Source: Mycolicibacterium moriokaense (GTDB lineage Bacteria > Actinomycetota > Actinomycetes > Mycobacteriales > Mycobacteriaceae). From it: 64,000 nucleotides of DNA. The notes below the pieces were generated by a model. That model made no database searches, was not told the origin of the DNA, and saw only the letters and a list, made by a program, of their open reading frames with translations. The position numbers were made by a program, and so were the translations under genes. This document shows, piece after piece, positions 19,412 to 28,404 of the stretch. Location: positions 94,973 to 158,972 of the forward strand of contig NZ_QJJU01000013.1 of the NCBI RefSeq assembly GCF_003201655.1. The letters run 5' to 3'. Position 1 is the first letter of the stretch. Each line of letters begins with the position of its first letter.

Positions 19412-21292
19412 ATGACAACTCTTGTGTGGCTGGTGATCGCCCTCCCGCTGGCGGGCGCGGCAATCCTGCTGCTCGCGGGCAGACGCACCGACAGCTGGGG
19501 TCACCTGCTTGGCTGCCTGGCAGCCCTCGCGTCCTTCGCCGCAGGCGTCGTGCTGTTCGTCGACATGGTCGGCCGCCATGCAGAAGACCGGATCGTCCAC
19601 GAGTCGCTGTTCTCGTGGGTGCCGGTCGCGGGACTGCATGTCGACTTCGGCCTGCAGCTGGACGCATTGTCGATGTGTTTCGTGCTACTGATCACGGGCG
19701 TCGGCTCGCTGATCCACATCTATTCGATCGGCTACATGGCCGAAGACCCTGAGCGCAGGCGGTTTTTCGCCTACCTCAACCTGTTTCTCTCCGCGATGCT
19801 GCTCTTGGTCCTCGCCGACAACTACCTCGGCTTGTACGTCGGGTGGGAAGGCGTGGGCCTGGCGTCGTACCTGCTGATCGGGTTCTGGCAGCACAAGCCC
19901 TCCGCGGCCACCGCCGCCAAGAAGGCGTTCGTGGTCAACCGTGTCGGCGACATGGGTCTTGCCATCGCGCTGATGGTGATGTTCGCCTACATCGGCTCGA
20001 TCTCCTACGCAGGCGTCTTCTCGGCGGCACCGCACCTCGGTGAAGGCACACTGACCGCCATCGGGCTTCTGCTGCTACTTGCCGCGTGCGGCAAGTCGGC
20101 CCAGGTACCGCTGCAGTCCTGGCTCGGCGACGCGATGGAGGGCCCAACACCGGTGTCGGCGCTCATCCACGCCGCCACCATGGTCACCGCGGGCGTTTAC
20201 CTGATCGTGCGGTCAGGTCCGGTGTTCGACCTCGCGCCGACCGCGCAGTTGGGTGTAGTGATCGTCGGTGCGGTCACGCTGCTGTTCGGGGCCATCGTCG
20301 GCTGCGCCAAGGACGACATCAAGAAAGCGCTTGCCGCGTCGACGATGTCGCAGATCGGCTACATGGTGCTGGCCGCAGGGCTGGGTCCGGCCGGATACGC
20401 GTTCGCGATCATGCACCTGCTGACTCACGGCTTCTTCAAAGCCGGCCTGTTCCTCGGCGCCGGGTCGGTTATGCACGGCATGAACGACGAGGTGAACATG
20501 CGCCGCTACGGCGGCCTGCGCAACGTCCTGCCTGTCACCTTCGCGACTTTCGGGCTCGGCTACCTGGCGATCATCGGGGTGCCGCCGCTGGCCGGCTTCT
20601 TCTCCAAGGACGGCATCATCGAGGCCGCACTCGGCGCCGGCGGGGCCAAGGGCCTGATTCTCGGCGGCGCGACGATACTTGGCGCAGGCATCACGGCGTT
20701 CTACATGACGCGCGTGATGCTGATGACATTCTTCGGCGAAAAGCGTTGGGCCGAGGACGCACATCCGCACGAATCGCCCGCAGTTATGACCTGGCCCATG
20801 ATCCTGCTCGCAGTCGGATCGGTCGCGTCGGGCGCATTCTTCGCGATCGGCGGCACGCTCCAACACTGGCTCGAACCCGTCGTCGGCGCACACGAGGCCG
20901 AGCATGCGACCCCGGCATGGGTCGTCACCATCGTCGTGCTGGCTGTCGTCGCCGCGGGAATCGCGATCGCGTACCGCATGTACGGGACGCATCGCGTACC
21001 GGAAGTGGCGCCCGCCGGGTCTGCCCTCACCGTGGCGGCGCGCCAGGACCTCTACGGCGACGCATTCAACGAACGCGCGTTCATGCGGCCAGGGCAGCTC
21101 CTCACCAAGGGACTCGTCGAGATCGACAACGACGCCGTGGACGGGGCCGGAAACGAGCTCGCAGCACTTGTCGGTCGTGCCTCGGACGGATTCCGGCAGC
21201 TGCAAACCGGTTTCGCCCGCTCGTATGCCTTATCGATGTTGACCGGAGCGGCCCTGGTGGTCGCCGCGATCCTGGCGGTGAAGCTGTGGTGA
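19412..21292 (+). CDS. nuoL: NADH-quinone oxidoreductase subunit L
   Basis: A 626-residue antiporter-like proton-pumping subunit with about 16 helices. YVGWEGVGLASYLLIGFW carries the TM5 glutamate, CGKSAQVPLQSWLGDAMEGP the TM7 lysine region, and MSQIGYMVLAAGLGPAGYAF follows. The long lateral helix lies at the C-terminus. It overlaps the nuoM GTG by 4 bases. Confidence 0.96.
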   Translation: MTTLVWLVIALPLAGAAILLLAGRRTDSWGHLLGCLAALASFAAGVVLFVDMVGRHAEDRIVHESLFSWVPVAGLHVDFGLQLDALSMCFVLLITGVGSLIHIYSIGYMAEDPERRRFFAYLNLFLSAMLLLVLADNYLGLYVGWEGVGLASYLLIGFWQHKPSAATAAKKAFVVNRVGDMGLAIALMVMFAYIGSISYAGVFSAAPHLGEGTLTAIGLLLLLAACGKSAQVPLQSWLGDAMEGPTPVSALIHAATMVTAGVYLIVRSGPVFDLAPTAQLGVVIVGAVTLLFGAIVGCAKDDIKKALAASTMSQIGYMVLAAGLGPAGYAFAIMHLLTHGFFKAGLFLGAGSVMHGMNDEVNMRRYGGLRNVLPVTFATFGLGYLAIIGVPPLAGFFSKDGIIEAALGAGGAKGLILGGATILGAGITAFYMTRVMLMTFFGEKRWAEDAHPHESPAVMTWPMILLAVGSVASGAFFAIGGTLQHWLEPVVGAHEAEHATPAWVVTIVVLAVVAAGIAIAYRMYGTHRVPEVAPAGSALTVAARQDLYGDAFNERAFMRPGQLLTKGLVEIDNDAVDGAGNELAALVGRASDGFRQLQTGFARSYALSMLTGAALVVAAILAVKLW

Positions 21293-22854
21293 CCTCCTTC
21301 CCGTGGCTGACCGCCCTATGGGCGATCCCGATGGCAGGCGCGGCGCTCGTCATGCTGCTGCCCGCCTCGCAACGCACCGCGGCCAAATGGCTTGCACTGC
21401 TGACCTCGATCGCTGTTCTCGGCGCGACGCTGGTGGTCGCGGTCGGATTCAAGCCAGGAGGAGACCAGTACCAGTTCGTCGAATCCCACGCGTGGATCCC
21501 GTCGTTCGGCACCGGATACATCCTCGGCGTCGACGGCATCGCGCTGGCGCTGGTGGTTCTGACCGCCGTTCTGGTGCCGCTGCTGATCATCGCGGGCTGG
21601 AACGACGCCAGCGACCAGATCGGCTGGGGCGGGCGATCGGTGCACACGTACTTCGCGTTGACGCTGGCGGTCGAGGGCATGGTGCTGATGTCGCTCGTCT
21701 CGCTGGACGTGCTGCTGTTCTACGTGTTCTTCGAGGCCATGCTCATCCCGATGTACTTCCTCATCGGCGGGTTCGGCGGCGAGAACAGGTCGAAGGCAGC
21801 GGTGAAGTTCCTGCTGTACAACCTGTTTGGCGGGCTGATCATGCTCGCCGCGGTCATCGGCCTGTACGTGGTGACCGCCAAGAGCGACGCGTTCACGGCG
21901 GGCACATTCGACTTCCGGGCGATCGTCGCCGCGGTGTCGAGCGGTCAGTTCGTCATGAGCCCGGCGGTGATGAACCTGATGTTCGGCGGGTTCATGTTCG
22001 CGTTCGCAGTCAAGGCGCCGCTGTGGCCGTTCCACCGGTGGCTGCCCGGCGCCGCCGTCGAGGCCACCCCTGCCAGCGCTGTGCTGATGATGGCGGTCAT
22101 GGACAAGGTCGGCACGTTCGGCATGCTGCGCTACTGCCTGCAGCTGTTCCCCGACGCCTCAATGTATTTCCGGCCGCTCATCATCACACTGGCAGTGATC
22201 GGGATCATCTACGGAGCGATCGTTGCCATCGGCCAGGTCGATGTGATGCGACTGATCGCCTACACGTCGATCTCCCACTTCGGGTTCATCATCCTTGGCA
22301 TCTTCGTGATGACCAGCCAGGGCCAATCCGGGTCGACGCTCTACATGGTGAACCACGGCATCTCGACGGCAGCGCTGTTCCTGATCGCCGGATTCCTGGT
22401 GTCGCGCAGGGGCACTCGCCTGATCAACGCCTACGGCGGCGTGCAGAAGGTCGCGCCCGTGCTGGCGGGCACATTCCTGGTCGCCGGTCTTGCGACATTG
22501 TCGTTGCCCGGCCTCGCCCCGTTCATCAGCGAATTCCTGGTCCTGATCGGAACATTCACCCGCTACCCCGCTTTCGCGGTGTTCGCGGCCACGGCTCTGG
22601 TCCTGTCCGCGGTCTACATCCTCTGGATGTACCAGAGGATGATGACCGGCCCGGTCAAGGACGGCAACGACCGCCTGCGCGACCTGCTGCCCCGCGAGAT
22701 CGTCGTCGTCGCACCTCTTATCGCGCTGCTGCTGGTACTCGGGGTGTATCCCAAACCCGCCCTCGACGTGATCAATCCAGCAGTCAGCCACACGCTGACA
22801 ACCATCAAACAGCCTGACCCGGCACCGAAGATCGCGGAGGGGCCGTCACGATGA
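21289..22854 (+). CDS. nuoM: NADH-quinone oxidoreductase subunit M
   Basis: A 521-residue antiporter-like subunit. FYVFFEAMLIPMYFLIGGFG contains the conserved TM5 glutamate. APLWPFHRWLPGAAVEATPA and RLIAYTSISHFGFIILGIF follow as in the Mrp/NuoM family. It starts at GTG 21289, overlapping nuoL, and shares ATGA with nuoN. Confidence 0.96.
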   Translation: MTSFPWLTALWAIPMAGAALVMLLPASQRTAAKWLALLTSIAVLGATLVVAVGFKPGGDQYQFVESHAWIPSFGTGYILGVDGIALALVVLTAVLVPLLIIAGWNDASDQIGWGGRSVHTYFALTLAVEGMVLMSLVSLDVLLFYVFFEAMLIPMYFLIGGFGGENRSKAAVKFLLYNLFGGLIMLAAVIGLYVVTAKSDAFTAGTFDFRAIVAAVSSGQFVMSPAVMNLMFGGFMFAFAVKAPLWPFHRWLPGAAVEATPASAVLMMAVMDKVGTFGMLRYCLQLFPDASMYFRPLIITLAVIGIIYGAIVAIGQVDVMRLIAYTSISHFGFIILGIFVMTSQGQSGSTLYMVNHGISTAALFLIAGFLVSRRGTRLINAYGGVQKVAPVLAGTFLVAGLATLSLPGLAPFISEFLVLIGTFTRYPAFAVFAATALVLSAVYILWMYQRMMTGPVKDGNDRLRDLLPREIVVVAPLIALLLVLGVYPKPALDVINPAVSHTLTTIKQPDPAPKIAEGPSR

Positions 22855-24437
22855 CCCAAGCCCTCGGGATGCCCACCCCCAGCGTCGAATACGGCCTGCT
22901 GTCGCCCATGCTGATCGTGCTTGGGGTGGCCGTCGTCGGTGTCCTTGTCGAGGCGTTCCTGCCCCGTCAGCAGCGCTACCCCGCCCAGCTGGTGCTCAGC
23001 CTCGGCGGATTGGCCGCCGCGTTCGTTGCGGTCGTGAAGCTGGCCAGGGACCTGCACGGCGGCCCCGGACGCACCGCTGTGATGGGTGCCGTCGCCGTAG
23101 ACGCCCCAACCCTGTTCCTGCAGGCCACCATCCTGCTGGTCGGCGTGCTCGGCATCCTGCTCATCGCCGAACGGCGGATTCCCGCGCCTGCGGACGACGA
23201 GCCGGGGCCCGGCCTTGATGCGTTCACCCCGCAGGCGTCGGCGATCGCAGGCAGTGTCGTCGAGAAGGTCGCCACCAAGGCCGGCGCCATGCAGACCGAG
23301 GTGTTCCCGCTGACGCTGTTCGCCATCGGCGGCATGCTGTTATTCCCGGCCTCCGATGATCTGCTGACGATGTTCATCGCGCTCGAGGTGCTGTCGCTGC
23401 CGCTGTACCTGCTGTGCGGGCTGGCCCGCAGGCGGCGGCTGCTCTCGCAGGAAGCCTCGGTGAAATACTTTCTGCTTGGCGCGTTTTCATCAGCGTTCTT
23501 CCTCTACGGCGCAGCGATGCTGTACGGGTATGCGGGCACGCTGAATCTGGGCGGCATCGCCGACAAGGTGACCTCGGGAACGGGAAGGACGTCGCTGGCG
23601 CTGATCGGCATCGCGCTGCTGCTCGTCGGCTTGCTGTTCAAGGTCGGGGCCGTGCCGTTCCACTCGTGGATTCCCGATGTCTATCAGGGTGCTCCCACGC
23701 CGATCACCGCGTTCATGGCCGCCGCAACCAAGATCGCCGCATTCGGCGCGATACTGCGCGTGTTCTACATAGCGCTGCCCGGTCTGCGTGACGACTGGCG
23801 ACCGGTGATGTGGGCGATCGCCATCCTGACGATGGTGGTGGGCACGGTGACCGCCGTGACCCAGAACGACGTCAAGCGGATGCTCGCCTACTCCGCAGTG
23901 GCGCACACCGGGTTCATCCTCACCGGCGTCATCGCCCAGAACCAGGCTGGCGTGTCGTCGACGCTGTTCTACCTGTTCGCCTACGGGTTCAGCACTGTCG
24001 GTGCCTTCGCGGTCGTGGGCCTGGTGCGAACCCCCGAGGGTGAGGAAGACACCGCACTCGCCCGATGGGCCGGGCTGGGTCGCCGGTATCCCGTTGTGGG
24101 CATTGTGTTTTCGCTGTTCCTACTCGCATTCGCCGGTATCCCGCTGACGAGCGGGTTCGTCAGCAAGTTCGCGGTGTTCAAGGCAGCGGGTGAGGGCGGC
24201 GCGATTCCGCTGGTCGTTATCGGCGTCATCGCCAGCGCAATCGCCGCATATTTCTACGTGCGGGTGATCGTGTTGATGTTCTTCACCGAGCCCCCCGACG
24301 ACGCACCCACGGTTGTGGTCCCCAGCGTGCTGACGACAGCGGTCGTCACGATCACTGCGGCCGTCACTTTTGCCCTCGGCGCCCTGCCGCAGCCACTGCT
24401 GGACCTGGCGAACACCGCCAACCAGTTCCTGCGCTAG
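22851..24437 (+). CDS. nuoN: NADH-quinone oxidoreductase subunit N
   Basis: A 528-residue antiporter-like subunit closing the operon. MFIALEVLSLPLYLLCGLAR carries the conserved glutamate, and AVPFHSWIPDVYQGAPTPIT and KRMLAYSAVAHTGFILTGV are typical NuoN segments. About 80 bp separate its stop from the next gene. No strong U-tailed terminator is obvious there. Confidence 0.96.
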   Translation: MTQALGMPTPSVEYGLLSPMLIVLGVAVVGVLVEAFLPRQQRYPAQLVLSLGGLAAAFVAVVKLARDLHGGPGRTAVMGAVAVDAPTLFLQATILLVGVLGILLIAERRIPAPADDEPGPGLDAFTPQASAIAGSVVEKVATKAGAMQTEVFPLTLFAIGGMLLFPASDDLLTMFIALEVLSLPLYLLCGLARRRRLLSQEASVKYFLLGAFSSAFFLYGAAMLYGYAGTLNLGGIADKVTSGTGRTSLALIGIALLLVGLLFKVGAVPFHSWIPDVYQGAPTPITAFMAAATKIAAFGAILRVFYIALPGLRDDWRPVMWAIAILTMVVGTVTAVTQNDVKRMLAYSAVAHTGFILTGVIAQNQAGVSSTLFYLFAYGFSTVGAFAVVGLVRTPEGEEDTALARWAGLGRRYPVVGIVFSLFLLAFAGIPLTSGFVSKFAVFKAAGEGGAIPLVVIGVIASAIAAYFYVRVIVLMFFTEPPDDAPTVVVPSVLTTAVVTITAAVTFALGALPQPLLDLANTANQFLR

Positions 24438-24518
24438 CCACTGACGCCCAAACGGACGTATGGGTGTGAAAGTGCGAGAGGATTGCGCCATTACGTCGAT
24501 CTCGGCGGAAAGGGAATC

Positions 24519-25292
24519 ATGACCGAACCGCTCGTTCTGATCGCCGACCACGGCGCCGTCAGGCTACTGACGCTGAACCGACCGCACGCCAGGAATGCGT
24601 TGAGCCGCGACCTGATCCGGGCGACCTATGCCGCACTGACCGAGGCCGACGCCGACGACTCCGTGCGGGCCGTGGTACTGACGGGGGCCGATCCGGCGTT
24701 CTGCGCGGGCGTGGACCTCAAGGAGGCGCAGCGCGACGGGCTGAAGTACTTCCAGGAATTCCGGTCGCAGAGCTGTATTGCCGCCGTCGCCAAGATGCGC
24801 ACGCCGATCGTCGGCGCCATCAACGGCGCCACGTTTACCGGCGGGCTGGAGATGGCGCTCGGATGCGACTTCCTGGTGGCCTCGGAGCGGGCGGTGTTCG
24901 CCGACACGCACGCCCGCGTCGGCATCCTGCCTGCCGGTGGCATGACTGCACGGCTCCCTCAGGTCGTCGGTCTGGCGATGGCGCGGCGGCTGTCGATGAC
25001 GGGTGAGGTGGTCGATGCCGCCCGCGCCGAGCACATCGGCCTCGTCACCGAGGTGGTGCCCCACGAGCAGCTGATCGAGCGGGCGCTCGAACTCGCCCGA
25101 CAGGTCGCCGAGGTTCCGGGCCCGACCATGCTGGGGCTCAAGGAGATCTACACGACCGGCGCCGCCGCCGTCATCGACCCTGCGCTGGCCAGCGAGGAAA
25201 AGATCGCCTTCGCCCAGCATCGTGACTTCGAGGGCCTTGGCGACAAGTTCCGCACGGTGTCCGAGCGCAACAAGTCGCAGATCGAGAATTAG
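24519..25292 (+). CDS. enoyl-CoA hydratase/isomerase family protein
   Basis: A 257-residue crotonase-fold protein that probably hydrates 2-enoyl-CoA or a related acyl-CoA. The conserved start VRLLTLNRPHARNALS, the oxyanion segment DPAFCAGVDLKEAQ and INGATFTGGLEMALGCDFLV are present. At the second catalytic position the loop reads ADTHARVGILPAGG, where classical hydratases have a glutamate, so exact activity is uncertain. I use ATG 24519. An upstream ATG at 24483 adds 12 unlikely residues. Its stop overlaps the convergent esterase gene. Confidence 0.87.
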   Translation: MTEPLVLIADHGAVRLLTLNRPHARNALSRDLIRATYAALTEADADDSVRAVVLTGADPAFCAGVDLKEAQRDGLKYFQEFRSQSCIAAVAKMRTPIVGAINGATFTGGLEMALGCDFLVASERAVFADTHARVGILPAGGMTARLPQVVGLAMARRLSMTGEVVDAARAEHIGLVTEVVPHEQLIERALELARQVAEVPGPTMLGLKEIYTTGAAAVIDPALASEEKIAFAQHRDFEGLGDKFRTVSERNKSQIEN

Positions 25293-26731
25293 CCCTGCAA
25301 CGTGAACGGGTCGAACCGGTGGTCGGCCCAGATCTGTTGTGACGCCTGCTCCGGATAGCGCGCGGTGCGAGACTCCGTGTCGAAGACCCGAGTGAGCTGT
25401 CCGTCGGCGGTGTAGGCGGGCCAGCCGGGATCGCCGTCGGTCGCGAACGCCCGCCAGGCCGTGCTCATTTCGCGCGACACCGCCTCGGCCTGAGGCGCCG
25501 CGCCATACAGGGCTGCGCCGATGGGTGAATCCAGCGTGCCGAACACCATTGGGATCTCGGTGGTGTGCGCCGCGCCGATCGGCGAGGCGTCGAAGCAGAA
25601 TTCGTAAAGATACGTGGTACCGCCGCCCGCGGCGTGTGCCTGTGCGATGTGCAGAGTCGGCATCCGGTAGACGAAATCCGAGCACACGAGTTCGTACAGC
25701 GTGGCGTGGTCGGCTTGCGGGTGCGCCGCCCGATAGGCCTGCGCGCCATCGGGTATCGGGGGCAACGAGTTCAATGCTGTCTCTGCCTGGTCGGCGGTGA
25801 TGCTGTGCGGTCCGCCGTTCTCTTGCACGACGTAACGATACTCATCGCGGTTGTGCCCGATCAACAGTTCCGCTTTGCCGCCCGCGCCCATCGCCAGTGC
25901 TCGAAAAGGACTGTCCGGCAGAATCTCTCCGTCGACCACCGGGCCGAACTGCGCCCGGCGCACAGTCAGCGGGTAGCCCCACCGATCCTTAAATTCGATG
26001 CCCGCGACGGTGTCGGCCAGCGTCTGCGGCGGTACGGCCGCGAGGTCACTGACGGTGGCCCGTCGACCCAGCTTTTCGGCGACGACGCCCGCGATGTCGG
26101 CGGCGAGATCGGCGCCGAAGAGGAAGGCGGGCACGCTCTCGGCGACGCCGCGGCGGAACAGGCCGGCGGCCGCGGGCATCACCATCAACGACACCACCGA
26201 TCCGGCGCCCGCCGACTCACCGAACAAGGTGACATTGTCCGGGTCACCCCCGAAGCCGGCGATGTTGTCGCGCACCCATTGCAGCGCAGCGACCTGGTCA
26301 AGCAGTCCCCTGTTGGGAACGGCGCCGTCGATCGCCATGAACCCTTCACCGGCCACGCGGTAGTTCAGACTGACGACCACCACCCCACCGGCCGCCAGAC
26401 GGGCGCCGTCACAATCGGATTCGTCCGACGCCCCTGTGGTGAACCGGCCACCGTAGAGCCACACCATGACCGGCAGACCAGAGGCACCAACGTCGGGAGT
26501 CCAGACGTTGACGGTCAGCCACTCGTCCGACGACGTGAGGCGCATGGGCTGCGGGGGCGCAGGGCCGAACTCGCACGCGTCGAGCACACCGTCCCACGGT
26601 TCGTGGGGCACCGGCGCGGCAAAGCGCAGCGGGCCAACCGGTGGTTGCGCATAAGGGATTCCCCGAAAGGCAAGCACTGCGTCAGCGTTGGTGCCGCGGA
26701 CCTTCCCGGCCCGCGTCGTTACGACGGTCAC
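25289..26731 (-). CDS. type-B carboxylesterase
   Basis: A 480-residue alpha/beta-hydrolase of the carboxylesterase/cholinesterase family. FRGIPYAQPPVGPLRFAAP is the N-terminal signature. LYGGRFTTGA is the oxyanion loop, lacking the usual second HGG residue pattern. TLFGESAGAGSV gives the nucleophile Ser near residue 173. There is no signal peptide, so it is likely intracellular. It starts at GTG 26731. The small membrane protein gene lies 20 bp upstream on the same strand. Confidence 0.88.
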   Translation of the reverse strand: MTVVTTRAGKVRGTNADAVLAFRGIPYAQPPVGPLRFAAPVPHEPWDGVLDACEFGPAPPQPMRLTSSDEWLTVNVWTPDVGASGLPVMVWLYGGRFTTGASDESDCDGARLAAGGVVVVSLNYRVAGEGFMAIDGAVPNRGLLDQVAALQWVRDNIAGFGGDPDNVTLFGESAGAGSVVSLMVMPAAAGLFRRGVAESVPAFLFGADLAADIAGVVAEKLGRRATVSDLAAVPPQTLADTVAGIEFKDRWGYPLTVRRAQFGPVVDGEILPDSPFRALAMGAGGKAELLIGHNRDEYRYVVQENGGPHSITADQAETALNSLPPIPDGAQAYRAAHPQADHATLYELVCSDFVYRMPTLHIAQAHAAGGGTTYLYEFCFDASPIGAAHTTEIPMVFGTLDSPIGAALYGAAPQAEAVSREMSTAWRAFATDGDPGWPAYTADGQLTRVFDTESRTARYPEQASQQIWADHRFDPFTLQG

Positions 26732-26751
26732 CCTGCGATGGTCGCAGGCGG

Positions 26752-26982
26752 TCAGGACTTCTTGCTCGGAATGACGATGATGACGATCAGGGTGATGATG
26801 CTGAAAAACAGGCCGAGGATGCCCCAGCCGAGGAAATTGCGTCCCTTCATCGCAGCCACGACGCCACAGATGACGGCCGCGATGATGCTGCCGATCGCAA
26901 CGAAGATGCCCTTGATGCCACGCAGGATGAAACCGGCCGCCTCAGGGTTGTTCTGGGCCGCAACCACCATGGTGTGCAACAT
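26752..26982 (-). CDS. small two-helix membrane protein
   Basis: A 76-residue protein with two hydrophobic segments (about residues 26-46 and 50-71) and a lysine-rich end (PSKKS). An AGGAGG-type ribosome site sits six bases upstream of ATG 26982, which supports it as a real gene. No function is recognisable. It is close to the esterase on the same strand and may be co-transcribed with it. Confidence 0.7.
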   Translation of the reverse strand: MLHTMVVAAQNNPEAAGFILRGIKGIFVAIGSIIAAVICGVVAAMKGRNFLGWGILGLFFSIITLIVIIVIPSKKS

Positions 26983-27066
26983 TGCGACCTCCTACTTCTT
27001 GAACCGTTGGGTCAAGTCGATATACCCCGTGGCGCAGGGCCGAAACCGAACAGCCCGAACCCACAG

Positions 27067-27750
27067 TCAATTCGCAGGCCGTCGCAGAATGAATGTGACC
27101 GTGCGCTGTCCGCCGAAGTCCTGGCGCGCCTCCGTCGACATGTCGACCTGCTTGCGGGCCTGCTCGATCACCGGCGTGTCGGGATCCAGCACCGACAGGT
27201 AGACCTCGTGCGCATTCAGTGACTCCACTGCGACGTCGATATAGCCGTCCACCACTTCGCAGTGTGTGGGCTCCGGTCCACACTCGAACAGCCAGCGCGG
27301 CGGATCAGCGAGCGAATCATAAGCGGCAGCAACGGCATTGGAGAACTCGATGTGGTCGCGCTGGTTCGGTGCGCCAGGCGCCCACTCCGGACCGCTGTAG
27401 AGCGTGATCGCGACATCTGGGGTCAGCGCAGTGATCGTCTCGGCGATCTTGGCGCGCAGCTCAGGGGTGTTGTGGATGTTGCTGTCGGGGAAATCCCAGA
27501 ACTGCACGTCGTCGACGCCCACGATGGCCGCCGACCGCCGCTGCTCGGCCTCGCGGAGCGGACCTGCTTCGTCGGGCGCCATGCCCTCGATACCCACCTC
27601 GCCTCGGCACGCGAGCGCGTAGTGGACCGTCTTACCGGACGAGGTCCATTTGGCGACGGCGGCCGCGCAGCCATATTCGGGGTCGTCGGGATGAGGCACC
27701 AACACCAGTGCGGTGTTCCAGTCGGACGGGAATGGTTGAACCTCAGGCAC
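27067..27750 (-). CDS. PIG-L family deacetylase
   Basis: A 227-residue LmbE/PIG-L-type zinc deacetylase. The metal motif is VPHPDDPEYGCAAAVAKW near residues 18-35, and NQRDHIEF near residue 130 supplies the third metal histidine. Relatives deacetylate N-acetylglucosaminyl compounds (mycothiol MshB, Mca). The substrate here is unknown. It starts at GTG 27750, five bases after the TetR gene stop, so the two form one unit. Confidence 0.85.
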   Translation of the reverse strand: MPEVQPFPSDWNTALVLVPHPDDPEYGCAAAVAKWTSSGKTVHYALACRGEVGIEGMAPDEAGPLREAEQRRSAAIVGVDDVQFWDFPDSNIHNTPELRAKIAETITALTPDVAITLYSGPEWAPGAPNQRDHIEFSNAVAAAYDSLADPPRWLFECGPEPTHCEVVDGYIDVAVESLNAHEVYLSVLDPDTPVIEQARKQVDMSTEARQDFGGQRTVTFILRRPAN

Positions 27751-27755
27751 GCCCT

Positions 27756-28358
27756 CTATGCCATCACACCGTGAACGACGATGGCAGTCGTCTGCGCCAC
27801 CCAGTCATCACCGAGTGGTTCGTCGGGTAGGAGCAGCACCCGCAACATCGTGGCACCGCCGATCACCTCGACGAGCCGGTTCGGATCGACGTCGGCGTGC
27901 ACCTCGCCCCTGCTGACCGCGTCGGCCAGCCGACTGCGCACCGCGACGAACACGTCGGTGAAGCGGTCCATGACACGGGCATTGAGTTCAGCGTCGACGG
28001 CCATGTCGGCGATCAGCCCCGGCATCGCGGCACGTACCAGCGGGCTGGTGAACACGTCGCGCGCAGCGGCAACCATCGCGCGGACGTCGGCGGCGATATC
28101 GCCAGGCGGAGTCTCGATCGCCGTCGGCGCCGCGGGAAAGGCCGCCTCGTGCACCAGCTCGGCCTTACTCGACCACCGCCGGTACAGCGCGGTCTTGGTG
28201 GTCCCGGCGCGCTCGGCGACCGCCGCCATGGTCAGGTTCGAATAGCCGATTTCCACAAGCAGATCCGCCGTGGCAAGCAGTATGGCAGCGTCGATACGCG
28301 GATCCCGGGGCCGTCCCGCGGCAGGGGGCTTGTCAACAGATGACGGGTCTGCTTTCAT
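27756..28358 (-). CDS. TetR-family transcriptional regulator
   Basis: A 200-residue TetR repressor with its helix-turn-helix at about residues 23-70 (ATADLLVEIGYSNLTMAAVA, then TKTALYRRWSSKAELVHEA). ATG 28358 is the best start; the open frame runs on into the divergent gene. A perfect inverted repeat begins two bases upstream of the start codon, between this gene and the divergent phosphotransferase gene, and is the likely operator. It precedes the PIG-L gene in one operon. Confidence 0.88.
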   Translation of the reverse strand: MKADPSSVDKPPAAGRPRDPRIDAAILLATADLLVEIGYSNLTMAAVAERAGTTKTALYRRWSSKAELVHEAAFPAAPTAIETPPGDIAADVRAMVAAARDVFTSPLVRAAMPGLIADMAVDAELNARVMDRFTDVFVAVRSRLADAVSRGEVHADVDPNRLVEVIGGATMLRVLLLPDEPLGDDWVAQTTAIVVHGVMA

Positions 28359-28359
28359 A

Positions 28360-28378
28360 ACGCTACACACAGTAGCGT
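28360..28378. promoter_or_regulatory. probable TetR operator (perfect inverted repeat)
   Basis: ACGCTAC and GTAGCGT form a perfect 7-bp inverted repeat around the spacer ACACA. It lies in the 46 bp between the divergent TetR gene and the phosphotransferase gene at 28405, so binding would silence both directions. Confidence 0.7.
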
Positions 28379-28404
28379 AATTATCGGCCGAAGGAACATT
28401 TCTG

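Noticed and set aside
20086..22854. A 922-codon frame starting inside nuoL
   Set aside because: Only its last 521 residues are protein-like and equal NuoM from GTG 21289. The earlier part is an Arg-rich shadow of nuoL.
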